41,905 nucleotides of DNA from Deferrisomatales bacterium (GCA_024277875.1 JAJRUI010000054.1:1-41905); one strand, 5' to 3'; numbered from the stretch's first letter, positions 17,349 to 28,346 are shown. Notes: a model not told the origin generated them from the letters alone. Made by a program: numbers and translations.

Positions 17349-18538
17349 GACGCGCGATGCGAACGATCCCGATGGTGCTGGCGGCCGTGTTGGCGTTGTG
17401 CGCGCCCCTGGTGGGTGGGTGCGGGGTGGACGAGACCTCGTTCGGCCCGGCCGAGCCCGGCCCGACCCCGCCGCCGGTGGAGGACGACCGGGGGTCCAAC
17501 CCGGACGACACCACCCTGATCGAGATCCAACTGGAGACCAGCTTCGCCTACGACGCCGAAAACGACCGGGGGCTCGCGTTCTTCGCGTTCCGGGACCAGG
17601 ACGGCAACTCGCTCTGGGACTTCAAGAATCCCGCGGGCACGCCGGGGTTCGATCTGACCGGCCGCAACTTCACGATCACCCTGTTCCCGTCGGTGGCCCC
17701 CCGCCAGCTCGACCCGGAGACGTTCGAGGTGGGCACCCAGTACCGGGACGTGAAGGTGGTGGCCCTGGTGATCGACGTGAGCGGATCGATGGAGGAGGAC
17801 GCGGGCAACGGCCAGACCCGGCTCGACGTGGCCAAGCAGGTGGCCAAGGACTTCGTGGACGCGGTCCTGGCCGACCCCACGTCCGGCGATCTGGTGGCTC
17901 TGGTGTCGTTCAGCTCCGACGCGAACCTGCTCGTGCCCCTCACGGCGGACGCGGAGTTACTCAAGGACCGGATCGACGGGCTGTCCACCGAGGGGGCCAC
18001 CAACTTCGGCGGCGCCCTCACCGAGGCGGTCAAGGCGGTGGGCATCCAGCCGGGCAAGCGGGCCGTGGTGTTCCTCACCGACGGGGCAGACACCGTGGAC
18101 GGCGTGTCCGGCGACTGGGGGGCGTGGAACGGCGACGAAGACAGTTTGCGGTGGCAGGCGATGGGGCAGCTGATCGCGTACGAGCTGGTCACCTACGCGA
18201 TCGGGTTCGGCCCGGCAGCCACCGGAGCGGACGCGGATCTCCGGGCGTTTGCCGGGGATGCCTCCCTGTCACCGGCTCCGCCAGAGGATCTGCCCGTGGG
18301 AGAGTTCTTCCCGGCCGAGACCGCCGACGATCTGAACGACGCGTTCGACCCGGACAACCCGGACGGGATCCTGGCCAAGATCGAGGAACAGAACGGCACC
18401 ACCTCGCCGTTCGTCAGTTTTCCCAACGACTACCCGTCGGCGGCCGGCCCGATCCAGACCCGGGTGGTCCTGTGGTTCGAGAACGCCAACGGAAACCTGT
18501 ACGACGTCACCACGGGCACCTACATCCCCCTGGACTAG
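17345..18538 (+). CDS. VWA-domain lipoprotein
   Basis: This 397-aa protein has a lipoprotein signal ending VGGC. A low-complexity Pro/Asp linker and a beta-rich region (about 60-135) come next. A von Willebrand factor A domain starts near 138: VVALVIDVSGSM puts the MIDAS D144-x-S-x-S, with ATNFGG as the Thr loop and VVFLTDGADT as the Asp loop, so metal binding looks intact. The remaining region ends in an FPNDYPSA...VVLWFENANG beta segment. VWA domains mediate metal-dependent protein contacts, so surface adhesion or complex assembly is possible. No specific function can be assigned. It overlaps aroB by 4 nt and precedes another predicted lipoprotein. Confidence 0.85.
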   Translation: MRRAMRTIPMVLAAVLALCAPLVGGCGVDETSFGPAEPGPTPPPVEDDRGSNPDDTTLIEIQLETSFAYDAENDRGLAFFAFRDQDGNSLWDFKNPAGTPGFDLTGRNFTITLFPSVAPRQLDPETFEVGTQYRDVKVVALVIDVSGSMEEDAGNGQTRLDVAKQVAKDFVDAVLADPTSGDLVALVSFSSDANLLVPLTADAELLKDRIDGLSTEGATNFGGALTEAVKAVGIQPGKRAVVFLTDGADTVDGVSGDWGAWNGDEDSLRWQAMGQLIAYELVTYAIGFGPAATGADADLRAFAGDASLSPAPPEDLPVGEFFPAETADDLNDAFDPDNPDGILAKIEEQNGTTSPFVSFPNDYPSAAGPIQTRVVLWFENANGNLYDVTTGTYIPLD

Positions 18539-18567
18539 CTGTTCGACGCCAAGGAGTGTTGTGAATC

Positions 18568-19206
18568 ATGCGCGCACGGTGGATCTGCCTCGGCCTGTCC
18601 TTGCCCCTGCTCCTGACCCTGGCCCCCGGGTGCGGCTCGGACCCCGACGACGTGGGCGACCGCCTGGTGGTGGTGAGCGCGTCTCCCACGACGGGGGACG
18701 GGTTCGTGTTCAACGCGGTGGAGGTGGTCACCAGCGACGTGGGGTGCCCCGAGGGGGACGAGGCCACGGCCAACAACGGGTTCTGGGACGGCTGTACGGA
18801 CGAGACGTACGAGCCCAAAACCGTGGACTACGCGGACATCGTGCTGCGCAACGAGGTCCGGCCCGGTGTGGAAGAGGGACGCCCCCTGGAGGTCTACCGG
18901 GTGCGGGTCACGTTCTACGACGCCGCGGGTGACACCCCGGCCTACGCGCCCCCGATCGTGGCGGACACGGCCCTGGTCGTGGACCCCGGCAGCGAGGCGA
19001 CCCTGACGGTGCCGGTGAGCTCCCTTCTCATGAAGAACGGGTTCGACGACGTGACCGGCCTGCGCGACCTGTTTTTCCGGGGGGATGTGACCAGCCAGGT
19101 CGGTCTCACCGCGGTGGTCGACATCTATGCGATAGACGTCCTGAACGACGAGGAGGTCCACGCCCAGGCGCGGCTGGGCATCGTGTTCGTCAACCCGAAC
19201 ATCTGA
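18568..19206 (+). CDS. Predicted lipoprotein of unknown function
   Basis: I do not recognise a family for this 212-aa protein. It has a signal peptide ending LAPGC (lipobox), then an acidic linker and an all-beta-looking domain with VSASPTTGDGFVFNAVEVVTS, two cysteines (VGCPEGDE and WDGCTDE) that could form a disulfide, and VYRVRVTFYDAAG, suggestive of an immunoglobulin-like sandwich. AAGGAG at 18551-18556 precedes the ATG. It follows the VWA lipoprotein by 29 nt, so the two are probably co-transcribed and may form a pair at the envelope (inference). Confidence 0.75.
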   Translation: MRARWICLGLSLPLLLTLAPGCGSDPDDVGDRLVVVSASPTTGDGFVFNAVEVVTSDVGCPEGDEATANNGFWDGCTDETYEPKTVDYADIVLRNEVRPGVEEGRPLEVYRVRVTFYDAAGDTPAYAPPIVADTALVVDPGSEATLTVPVSSLLMKNGFDDVTGLRDLFFRGDVTSQVGLTAVVDIYAIDVLNDEEVHAQARLGIVFVNPNI

Positions 19207-19218
19207 CGGACGGGGCAC

Positions 19219-19770
19219 GTGTCGTCCATCGACCCGCAGCGCGTTTGCCAGGACCGGTTGGCCGCCCTGGACAGCCGGGGGCGGTCGCTGCCGTTCCGGT
19301 ACGATGGGATGGAGCCCGGGGCTGCCCTGGCTGCCCTGGAGGATCGGACCGACCCGATCTCCCGACTCCAGGCGGCCCGGTTCCTTTTGGCCCTGGGCCG
19401 GGACGGGGAGGCCGGCGACCTCCTGGGCGGCCTGGGCGGGCTGCCGCCCGGCCTGGACCGGGTGAGAGTGGCTTTGCTGTCCCGGGTCTCCGAGCCCCGC
19501 GCTCCCGAACCCGCGGCCGCGTTCCCACCGGCGGCTGGCGCCATGGCCACGCGCACGATGGCCGAGCTGTACCTGGCCCAGGGCGACCCGGGCCGGGCCG
19601 CGGCGATCCTGCGGGAGGTCCTGGAGCGGGAGCCCGGCGACGGCCGGGCCCGGGCCCTGCTCCGGGAACTGGAGGGGGAACCGGAAACCGAAATCCCGGA
19701 GGCCGGCGTGGCCGCGCTCGCGGCGTGGCTGGGCCGGGTCAGGGAATGGAGGCAGGCCCTTGGGGTATGA
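19219..19770 (+). CDS. Small TPR-like protein
   Basis: This 183-aa soluble protein has one clear tetratricopeptide unit near residues 111-145 (TMAELYLAQGDPGRAAAILREVLE followed by EPGDGRA), joined by an Ala/Pro linker to a helical N-terminal region (about 1-90). It likely serves as a protein-interaction adaptor; its partner is unknown. It starts at GTG 19219, 12 nt after the preceding stop. Its end overlaps the start of the roadblock-like gene by 11 nt, so the two products are probably made together. Confidence 0.7.
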   Translation: MSSIDPQRVCQDRLAALDSRGRSLPFRYDGMEPGAALAALEDRTDPISRLQAARFLLALGRDGEAGDLLGGLGGLPPGLDRVRVALLSRVSEPRAPEPAAAFPPAAGAMATRTMAELYLAQGDPGRAAAILREVLEREPGDGRARALLRELEGEPETEIPEAGVAALAAWLGRVREWRQALGV

Positions 19771-20116
19771 GCTGGGGGAGAGGCTCCGGGAGCTGTGCCG
19801 CCGGGTGGGAGGCGCCCGGGCCGCGGTGATCTTCGAGCGCACCGGGATCGAGGTGGCCGCGTGGGGGGACACCGACGCCGAGACCGCGGCCGCCGAGGTC
19901 GCCGAACTGTGGCAGCAGGCGTCCGACGCCGAGACCCTGGCCCGGGCGGGCGGGGTGACCGGCCTCGACCTGCGGGCGGCCGGGGCCACCTGGGTTACCG
20001 TGCCCCTGGGCCGGGAGTACGTGCTGGCCGTGCTGGCCGGTGCCGAGATCCCGCCGGGCAAGGCCCGGTTCTACGCCGCCGAGTGGGCCCGGCTCCACGG
20101 GGAGGAGTTCGCGTGA
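19760..20116 (+). CDS. Roadblock/LC7-like protein
   Basis: This 118-aa protein resembles the roadblock/LC7 (MglB-type) fold: helix ([15 protein letters not shown]), strand ([19 protein letters not shown]), long helix ([20 protein letters not shown]), then two strands ([20 protein letters not shown]) and a C-terminal helix. Such proteins regulate small GTPases such as MglA or form dimeric scaffolds. The start must be TTG at 19760, because no ATG or GTG is in frame; this is unusual but fits the overlap with the TPR gene. It overlaps aroQ by 4 nt. No GTPase partner lies in the window. Confidence 0.65.
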   Translation: MGYELGERLRELCRRVGGARAAVIFERTGIEVAAWGDTDAETAAAEVAELWQQASDAETLARAGGVTGLDLRAAGATWVTVPLGREYVLAVLAGAEIPPGKARFYAAEWARLHGEEFA

Positions 20117-20556
20117 GGGTGCTGGTGCTGGACGGGCCCAACCTGAACCTGCTCGGCACCCGGGAGCCCGGCCGGTACGGCACCCGCACCCTGGCCGAGA
20201 TCCGGTCCGACTTGGAACGGCTCGGGGCGGATCTCGGGGTGGATTTGACGTTCGTCCAGTCCAGCGCCGAGGGCGACCTGGTGGACGCGGTCCAGGCCGC
20301 TTCGGGCAGCGTGGACGGGGTCCTGGCCAACCCGGCGGCCTACACTCACACCAGCATCGCCCTGCGGGACGCGTTCCTGGCCACAGGCCTGCCGTTCGTG
20401 GAGGTCCACCTGTCCAACGTCCACGGCCGCGAGCCGTTCCGTCGGCGGTCCCTGCTGGCGGACGTGGCCGTGGGCGTGGTGGCCGGGTTCGGGCCGGACA
20501 GCTACCTGCTGGGGCTCCGGGGGCTGGTGGCCCACCTGGAGGCGTCCGGCCGCTGA
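20113..20556 (+). CDS. aroQ: 3-dehydroquinate dehydratase, type II
   Basis: AroQ dehydrates 3-dehydroquinate to 3-dehydroshikimate. The 147-aa protein has [17 protein letters not shown] with R17, the catalytic tyrosine Y22 in RYGTRTL, N73 and H79 in NPAAYTHTS, and E97/H99 in [15 protein letters not shown]. All the expected type II active-site residues are present. It starts at GTG overlapping the roadblock gene stop (GTGA). It adds the fourth shikimate enzyme to the run. Confidence 0.96.
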   Translation: MRVLVLDGPNLNLLGTREPGRYGTRTLAEIRSDLERLGADLGVDLTFVQSSAEGDLVDAVQAASGSVDGVLANPAAYTHTSIALRDAFLATGLPFVEVHLSNVHGREPFRRRSLLADVAVGVVAGFGPDSYLLGLRGLVAHLEASGR

Positions 20557-20606
20557 TTTCCGGCCGCGGCCCGGTGTTCTTTTTTCACGGATCATGGAGG
20601 TTTTCG

Positions 20607-20987
20607 ATGCGTTTTCCCGATGAGCTGCTGTACCACCCGGAACACACCTGGGCCCGCATCGAGGGCGGCGTGGCCACGGTGGGTATCACCGACCACGCCC
20701 AGCAGGAACTGGGGGACATCGTGTACGTGGAACTGCCCGAGCCCGGCAGCCGGATGGCGAAGGGCGAGGTGTTCGGGTCGGTGGAGTCTTCCAAGTCGGT
20801 GTCCGAGCTGTTCGGACCGGTGGCCGGCGAGGTGACGGAGGTGAACCCCGAGCTGGACGACGCGCCCGAACGGATCAACGACGATCCCTATGGCGATGGG
20901 TGGATGGTGAGGGTCCGGCTGGACGCGGACTTCGACCGGAGCGGGCTGCTGGACGCGGCCGCGTACCGGCAGCAGGTCGAGGGGTAG
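20607..20987 (+). CDS. gcvH: Glycine cleavage system H protein
   Basis: GcvH is the lipoyl carrier of the glycine cleavage complex. The 126-aa protein starts MRFPDELLYHPEHTWARIEG and carries the lipoylation site K63 in SVESSKSVSEL. It has LGDIVYVELPEPG and the C-terminal YGDGWMVRVRL typical of the family. The ribosome binding site is ATGGAGG, 5-9 nt upstream. No gcvT or gcvP is present in the window. A stand-alone H protein may instead take part in lipoate metabolism; this is inference. Confidence 0.95.
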   Translation: MRFPDELLYHPEHTWARIEGGVATVGITDHAQQELGDIVYVELPEPGSRMAKGEVFGSVESSKSVSELFGPVAGEVTEVNPELDDAPERINDDPYGDGWMVRVRLDADFDRSGLLDAAAYRQQVEG

Positions 20988-21023
20988 GGGGCGGGCCAGC
21001 GCCGGCCCGCCGGGTGAGGAACC

Positions 21024-23231
21024 ATGGCCATAGACCGGGACAAGGTCGCCAGGAACGCCCTGCGGTACATCCAGAAGGGGCAGTTCCACAAGGCGATCGG
21101 GGAGTACGAGAAGGTCCTCAAGCTGGACCCCCGGGACATCCGGGTGCGTCTGAAGCTGGCGGACCTGTACGGTCGCGTGGGCCGCAAGCGCGAGGCCGTG
21201 GACGTGTGCGTGGCCGTGGCCGAGACCTACGCCGAACAGGGGTTCTACGTCAAGGCGATCGCGGTCTACAAGCAGGCGCTGCGCAACGACCCCGAGAGCC
21301 CGTCCCTGTGGCGCAACCTGGGCGAGATGTACGCGAAACACCAGCTGGTGGGCGACGCGCTCGGGGCGTTCAAGCACGCGGTGGACCTGCTGCGCGACCA
21401 GGGACTCAACGCCGACGCCGAAGACCTGCTGGCCCGGATGGAGTCCCTGGCGCCCGACAACGTGGCGATCAAGGTTCACCTGGCCGAGCTGTTCCTGGAG
21501 GACGGGCGGTACGACGCGTTCGACGAGGTGCTCGGCAAAATCGTGCTCCAGCTCCGGGGCGAGGGCCGGAGCCGGAAGCTCCTGAAGGCGATCTCCACGT
21601 TCTACGAGAAGTCCAACCACCACCCGTCGGTGCGCAACCGCCTGGCCGAGCTGTACGTGGACCTGGGGGAGGAAGGCCGGGCCCTGGAGGTGATCGCCGA
21701 GGGTCTCGCCGAGGACCCGGATGACCGGGACCTCCGGCTCCTGGCCCTGCGGTCCCACTTGGTGCTGGGCCAGCTCGAGGACGCCCGCCGGATCGCCCTG
21801 GGCCTGTACGAGGAGGATCCAGAGGACCTGTTCCTCCTGGAACAGCTCGCCGCCATCGCCCAGGCCCGCGGGGACGACCGGGAGCTGGCCTCGGCGTACC
21901 GGTCCATGGCAAAGGCGTACGGCCACAAGGGCCTGTCCGACAAGGAAGAGCTGTACTACCGCAAGGTCCTGGAGGCGGAGCCCGGTGACGCCGAGGCGCG
22001 CCTGGCCCTGGGGGACGTGATCGTGGACACCGTGCCCGAGCCGGTCGGCGGGGAGGACTGGGGAGACGGTGTCACCGAATGGGACGGGAGCGCGGCCGGT
22101 CCGGCCAGCCGGGACGAGATCGAAGAGGGCCTGCTGGAGGCCGAGCTCTACCTCAAGTACGGGATCGAGGAGAAGGCCGAGGCCAAGCTCCGGGAACTCA
22201 CCGAACTGGCACCCGACGACGTCCTGATCCGCCAGAAGCTCCGGGACCTGTACAAACGGGGCGGAAACCGGCAGGGGTGGGTGCGGGAGCAACTCCACAT
22301 CGCGGACATCTTCGTCCGGAGCAACCGGGAGAACGAGGCGCTTCGGGCGTACCAGTCGATCCTGGAGGTCGACCCGGGCAACGCCGAAGCGATCAAGGCG
22401 ATCCAGTACCTCAAGCCCGACCTGGTGCACACGCCCGCGGCTGCCGACGCGATCGAGATCCCGATCGACGGCTCGATGGTCGAGTTCGTGGACGAAGAGG
22501 GCGGGGAGCGGGCCGTGCCGGTCCCGGCGGGCGACGTCCCTCCCGATGCGCTGCGGGACGGCCTGGCCGAGGCCGAGTTCTACGAAGCCCGGGGCATGAC
22601 GGACGAGGCCGTCCAGACCCTGCTGGAGCTGCGGGACAGGTACCCGGACTCCTCCCACGTCACGGCAAGGCTGGAGCGCCTCGGGTGGCAAAAGGAAGGA
22701 GACGGCGGGTTCGTGGACCTGCAGGCCGAGGTGCTCGACACGGCCGGCCTGTCCCTGGCCCAGGGGTTCGAGGGGTTCCAGGACTTCGAGGTGTCCGAGC
22801 TCGACGACATCGTGAGCGAGTTCAAGTCCGGGATCGCCGAACGGCTGGAGGAGGGGGATTTCGAGACCCACTACAACCTGGGGGTCGCGTACCGGGAGAT
22901 GGGCCTGCTGGACGACGCGATCCAGGAGTTCCGGGTGTCGGCCCGGTCGCCCGAGAAGGCCCGGGACGCGTACGCCTCGATGGCCCAGGTGTACCGGGAG
23001 CAGTCCCGGTGGGACGATGCGCGGGCGGCCCTGCGCCAGGCCCTGGGCGTGCCGGGCAACACCGACGAAGACCGGGCCGCGGTCCTGTACGAGCTGGGGG
23101 ACCTGGCCGAGGAGGCCGGGGACTGGGACGAGGCGTTCCAGAACTTCGAGAAGGCGGCGGCCCTCGATCCGGGGGTGCGGGACGTGGGCGGGCGCCTGCG
23201 CAAGCTCCAGACCAGCCGGGCCAGGGGCTAG
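21024..23231 (+). CDS. Large tetratricopeptide repeat protein
   Basis: This is a 735-aa cytoplasmic protein without a signal peptide, built of TPR units. The N-terminal array (about 8-330) starts ARNALRYIQKGQFHKAIGEY and includes ETYAEQGFYVKAIAVYKQAL. An acidic linker follows near 335-360, then repeats at about 365-450, a second linker with EIPIDGSMVEFVDEEGGE, and a C-terminal array (about 510-735) containing THYNLGVAYREMGLLDDAI. This architecture is frequent in Deltaproteobacteria near pilus and secretion genes and is presumed to be a scaffold. The ATG at 21024 follows GTGAGGA. The downstream degenerate ATPase gene starts 5 nt after its stop. Confidence 0.88.
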   Translation: MAIDRDKVARNALRYIQKGQFHKAIGEYEKVLKLDPRDIRVRLKLADLYGRVGRKREAVDVCVAVAETYAEQGFYVKAIAVYKQALRNDPESPSLWRNLGEMYAKHQLVGDALGAFKHAVDLLRDQGLNADAEDLLARMESLAPDNVAIKVHLAELFLEDGRYDAFDEVLGKIVLQLRGEGRSRKLLKAISTFYEKSNHHPSVRNRLAELYVDLGEEGRALEVIAEGLAEDPDDRDLRLLALRSHLVLGQLEDARRIALGLYEEDPEDLFLLEQLAAIAQARGDDRELASAYRSMAKAYGHKGLSDKEELYYRKVLEAEPGDAEARLALGDVIVDTVPEPVGGEDWGDGVTEWDGSAAGPASRDEIEEGLLEAELYLKYGIEEKAEAKLRELTELAPDDVLIRQKLRDLYKRGGNRQGWVREQLHIADIFVRSNRENEALRAYQSILEVDPGNAEAIKAIQYLKPDLVHTPAAADAIEIPIDGSMVEFVDEEGGERAVPVPAGDVPPDALRDGLAEAEFYEARGMTDEAVQTLLELRDRYPDSSHVTARLERLGWQKEGDGGFVDLQAEVLDTAGLSLAQGFEGFQDFEVSELDDIVSEFKSGIAERLEEGDFETHYNLGVAYREMGLLDDAIQEFRVSARSPEKARDAYASMAQVYREQSRWDDARAALRQALGVPGNTDEDRAAVLYELGDLAEEAGDWDEAFQNFEKAAALDPGVRDVGGRLRKLQTSRARG

Positions 23232-23235
23232 GCCG

Positions 23236-24126
23236 GTGTTCGAGGCGCTCGGGTTGACGCGCGATCCGTTCGGTCCCTCCTGGGACGCGGACCTGTACTG
23301 GGAGGGCCCCGAGCGGGCCGCAGCGCGCTCGGCTGCGCGCGGCGCGCTGGCCGGAGGCCAGGGGGTGTGGCTTCGCGGAGAGGCGGGCTCGGGACGGGAG
23401 ACCCTGGCCGTACGGGTGGCGGCCGATGTTGCCCGGACAGGGGTGCCCGTGCTCGTGCCGGACCGCACGCCCACCGTGCCCGAGGCGGTGCTCGGCGCGT
23501 TCCTGGAGGCCTCCGGCACGCCGGCACCGGCCGGGACCGATCTGCTCGACCGGGCAGCGGGGTTGTACGAGCGGATCCTGGACGCGTTTGCCGGCCGCGG
23601 GCCGGTGGTGTTCGTGGCCGGCGGCGACGCCCTGTCCGGACCCGCCCTCGGTGAGGTGGCTGCGCTGGCCGGCCTGCGCCTGGCCGGCCAGCGGGTCGCG
23701 GTGCCGTTGTTGTGGGGGGAGGGCGACCCGCCGTGGCCGGACCTGGCCGTGGTGGACGTGGCGCCGCTGTCCGCCGGGGACCTCCGGGCCCTGGTGGCCC
23801 ACCGTCTGGCCGCGGCCGGGCGGCCCGACTTGCTTGGCCCGGCTGCCCTGGGCCGGCTGGTCGAGGACTGCGCCGGCCCGGCCGACGCAGTGGCCGCGGG
23901 CCGCCGGCACCTCATGGGCCTTTTGTTCGCGGGCGACACCACGGCCCCTTCGGACGGGACGGACGGGCCTGGGGGAACGCCGGTGCTGGACCCCGACGCC
24001 CTGGACGAGGCCGGCGTGCTCCTAGCAGGATGCGGAAAAACCCCATCCGTGGGTTTTTCCGCAACGGCCTCTCGGGGACGGCCCCGTCGAGGCCGTTCAA
24101 ATCACTCGGTTTTTCAAACCTCGTGA
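23236..24126 (+). CDS. Degenerate ExeA-like AAA protein with element-derived C-terminus
   Basis: The opening MFEALGLTRDPFGPSWDADLY matches the DPF signature of ExeA/GspA/MshM-type AAA ATPases that serve secretion and pilus systems. The Walker A motif reads G48-EAGSGRET: Lys is replaced by Arg and the following Thr by Glu. The presumed Walker B strand VVFVAGG lacks the acidic pair. ATP hydrolysis is therefore unlikely, and it may be a non-catalytic adaptor. It starts at GTG 23236, 4 nt past the TPR gene. Residues 263-296 are encoded by the inserted hairpin element. Without the insertion the frame would read LL-DVFGTGSPAS and stop at 24213. Confidence 0.7.
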   Translation: MFEALGLTRDPFGPSWDADLYWEGPERAAARSAARGALAGGQGVWLRGEAGSGRETLAVRVAADVARTGVPVLVPDRTPTVPEAVLGAFLEASGTPAPAGTDLLDRAAGLYERILDAFAGRGPVVFVAGGDALSGPALGEVAALAGLRLAGQRVAVPLLWGEGDPPWPDLAVVDVAPLSAGDLRALVAHRLAAAGRPDLLGPAALGRLVEDCAGPADAVAAGRRHLMGLLFAGDTTAPSDGTDGPGGTPVLDPDALDEAGVLLAGCGKTPSVGFSATASRGRPRRGRSNHSVFQTS

Positions 24127-24181
24127 TTTGGCGCCCCTTCCGTGGGACGCGTAGCAGGTTGCTTTTTCCGCAACCTGCTAG
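24022..24181. mobile_element. Multi-hairpin non-autonomous element (MITE/REP-like) with CTAG ends
   Basis: The left end CTAGCAGGATGCGGAAAAA and the inverted right end (CTAGCAGGTTGCGGAAAAA on the minus strand) match at 18 of 19 positions. CTAG at 24022-24025 and 24178-24181 may be a target duplication, leaving a 156-bp insert. Inside are four hairpins. TGCGGAAAAACCC pairs 24031-24043 with 24051-24063. AACGGCCTC (24063-24071) pairs with 24089-24097, around an inner CGGGG/CCCCG stem. CAAATCAC (24098-24105) pairs with 24123-24130, around GGTTT/AAACC. TAGCAGGTTGC (24152-24162) pairs with 24170-24180. It carries no protein of its own. It lies in the 3' end of the AAA-like gene and may also end its transcript. 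Confidence 0.75.
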
Positions 24182-24443
24182 ACGTGTTCGGCACCGGTTC
24201 CCCCGCGTCCTGAGGCGGTTTTTCGGCGGGCCGGTTTTTGACTCATCCCGGGCCGGATGCTAGCATGACCGGTCCGGTGGAGTCCGGGGATCGTTGCCCC
24301 GGCCTGTGGGCCGCCGCCCGCCCGACGCGACTCCCCCCGACCCCTGTAGCTTGCGGCCCCGGCCCGTGCCGGGGGGATCGCCCCGTCTCCGGATCCGACC
24401 TAACACCACACCCGGGCACCCGGTGCCCGGTGGAGTCTGCCCC
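24182..24443 (+). other. secA upstream region and 5' leader
   Basis: After the element, an in-frame remnant of the AAA-like gene (24181-24213, stop TGA) remains. The secA promoter follows, and then a leader of about 170 nt rich in GC inverted repeats, including CCCCGGCC and GGCCCCGG blocks and CCCGGGCACCCGG just before the ribosome binding site GGAG (24432-24435). I see no secM-like reading frame with a signal peptide. Confidence 0.5.
24238..24266 (+). promoter_or_regulatory. Sigma70-type promoter of secA
   Basis: TTGACT (24238-24243) and TAGCAT (24261-24266) are separated by 17 nt, with an extended TGC just upstream of the -10 box. Predicted transcription starts near 24273, about 170 nt before the secA ATG. 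Confidence 0.65.
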
Positions 24444-27112
<2,669 letters not shown>

Positions 27113-27116
<4 letters not shown>

Positions 27117-28282
27117 TCCCCAAGGGTTTTCGGTTCGCTGCGGCGGAAGCCGCGGTCAAGGCGCCCGGCCGGCTGGATCTGGGCCTGATCGCGTGCGACC
27201 GGCCGGCCGCGGCAGCCGGCGTGTTCACCCGCAACCGGGTGGTGGCCGCGCCGGTGGTGGTGTGCCGGGAGCGGGTGGCCGCCGGCCGGGCCCGGGCCGT
27301 GCTCGTGAACGCGGGCAACGCCAACGCGTGCACCGGGCCCCAGGGCCTGGACGCCGCCCGCCGGACGAGCGCCCGGGTCGCCGACCTGCTGGGGGTCCCC
27401 CCGGACGCAGTGCTGCCGTGCTCGACCGGCGTGATCGGCCTGCCCTTGCCGGTGGACCGGATCGCCGCGGCCGCGCCCGCCCTGGTGGACGGCCTCGGGG
27501 ACGACCCCGAACCGTTCGCCCGGTCGATCCTCACCACCGACACCGTGCCCAAGCAGAGCGCCCGGACCGTGACCGCAGCCGGCCGGCAGGCGCGGGTGCT
27601 CGGCGTGGCCAAGGGGGCGGGCATGATCCGGCCCGACCTGGCCACCATGCTCGGGTTCGTGGTCACCGACGCACCCGTGGCGGCGGCGGACCTGGACGCC
27701 GTGCTCCGGGCGGCCTGCGACCGCACCTTCAACCGGATCACCGTGGACGGGGACACCTCCACCAACGACACGGTGCTGGCCCTGGCCAGCGGCGCGGCCG
27801 GTGGGCCGCCGGTGTCGGGGCCCGACCTGGCGGCCGTGGCCGATGCGGTGGAGGCGGTGTGCCGGGATCTGGCCCGGGCGATCGTGGCCGACGCCGAGGG
27901 CGCCGGCAAGGTGGTGGACGTGCGGGTGGTCGGGGCGGCGGACGACGCCGCAGCCCTCCGGGTGGCCCGTACCGTGGCCGAGAGCCCGCTCGTGAAGACC
28001 GCGCTCCACGGCGAAGACCCCAACTGGGGCCGGATCGCGGCCGCGGTGGGGCGGTCGGGCGCCTACGCGGGCGGCCCGTTCGACATCGAGATCGGCGGCG
28101 TGGCCGTGGTCCGGGACGGCCTTGGCCTGGGGGAAGAGGCCGAGGCCCGGGCACACCGGGTGATGCAGGCCGGCGCCTACGAGGTCCGGATCGTCCTGGC
28201 CGAGGGGGAAGGGCGGGCCGTGGTCACCACCTGCGACCTCTCGGCCGAGTACGTGCGGATCAACGCGGACTACAGATCGTGA
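27113..28282 (+). CDS. argJ: Arginine biosynthesis bifunctional protein ArgJ
   Basis: ArgJ transfers the acetyl group from N-acetylornithine to glutamate (cyclic arginine pathway) and may also act as N-acetylglutamate synthase. The 389-aa precursor self-cleaves before the nucleophile T178 in [14 protein letters not shown]. Other signatures are [52 protein letters not shown] and the C-terminal [13 protein letters not shown]. The start is TTG at 27113, overlapping the secA stop by 4 nt; an ATG would lose the N-terminal [12 protein letters not shown] segment. Co-transcription with secA is inferred. Confidence 0.95.
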
Positions 28283-28346
28283 AGGGGAGGTTCGAGGTTT
28301 GGGGGGCTGACCGGTCGAGGGACTGACGGAGGCGAGGGAGCACCGG

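Noticed and set aside
20592-23942. An 1116-codon minus-strand frame opposite gcvH and the TPR gene
   Set aside because: Composition is that of an antisense shadow, there is no ribosome binding site, and the plus strand carries recognisable proteins over the same span.
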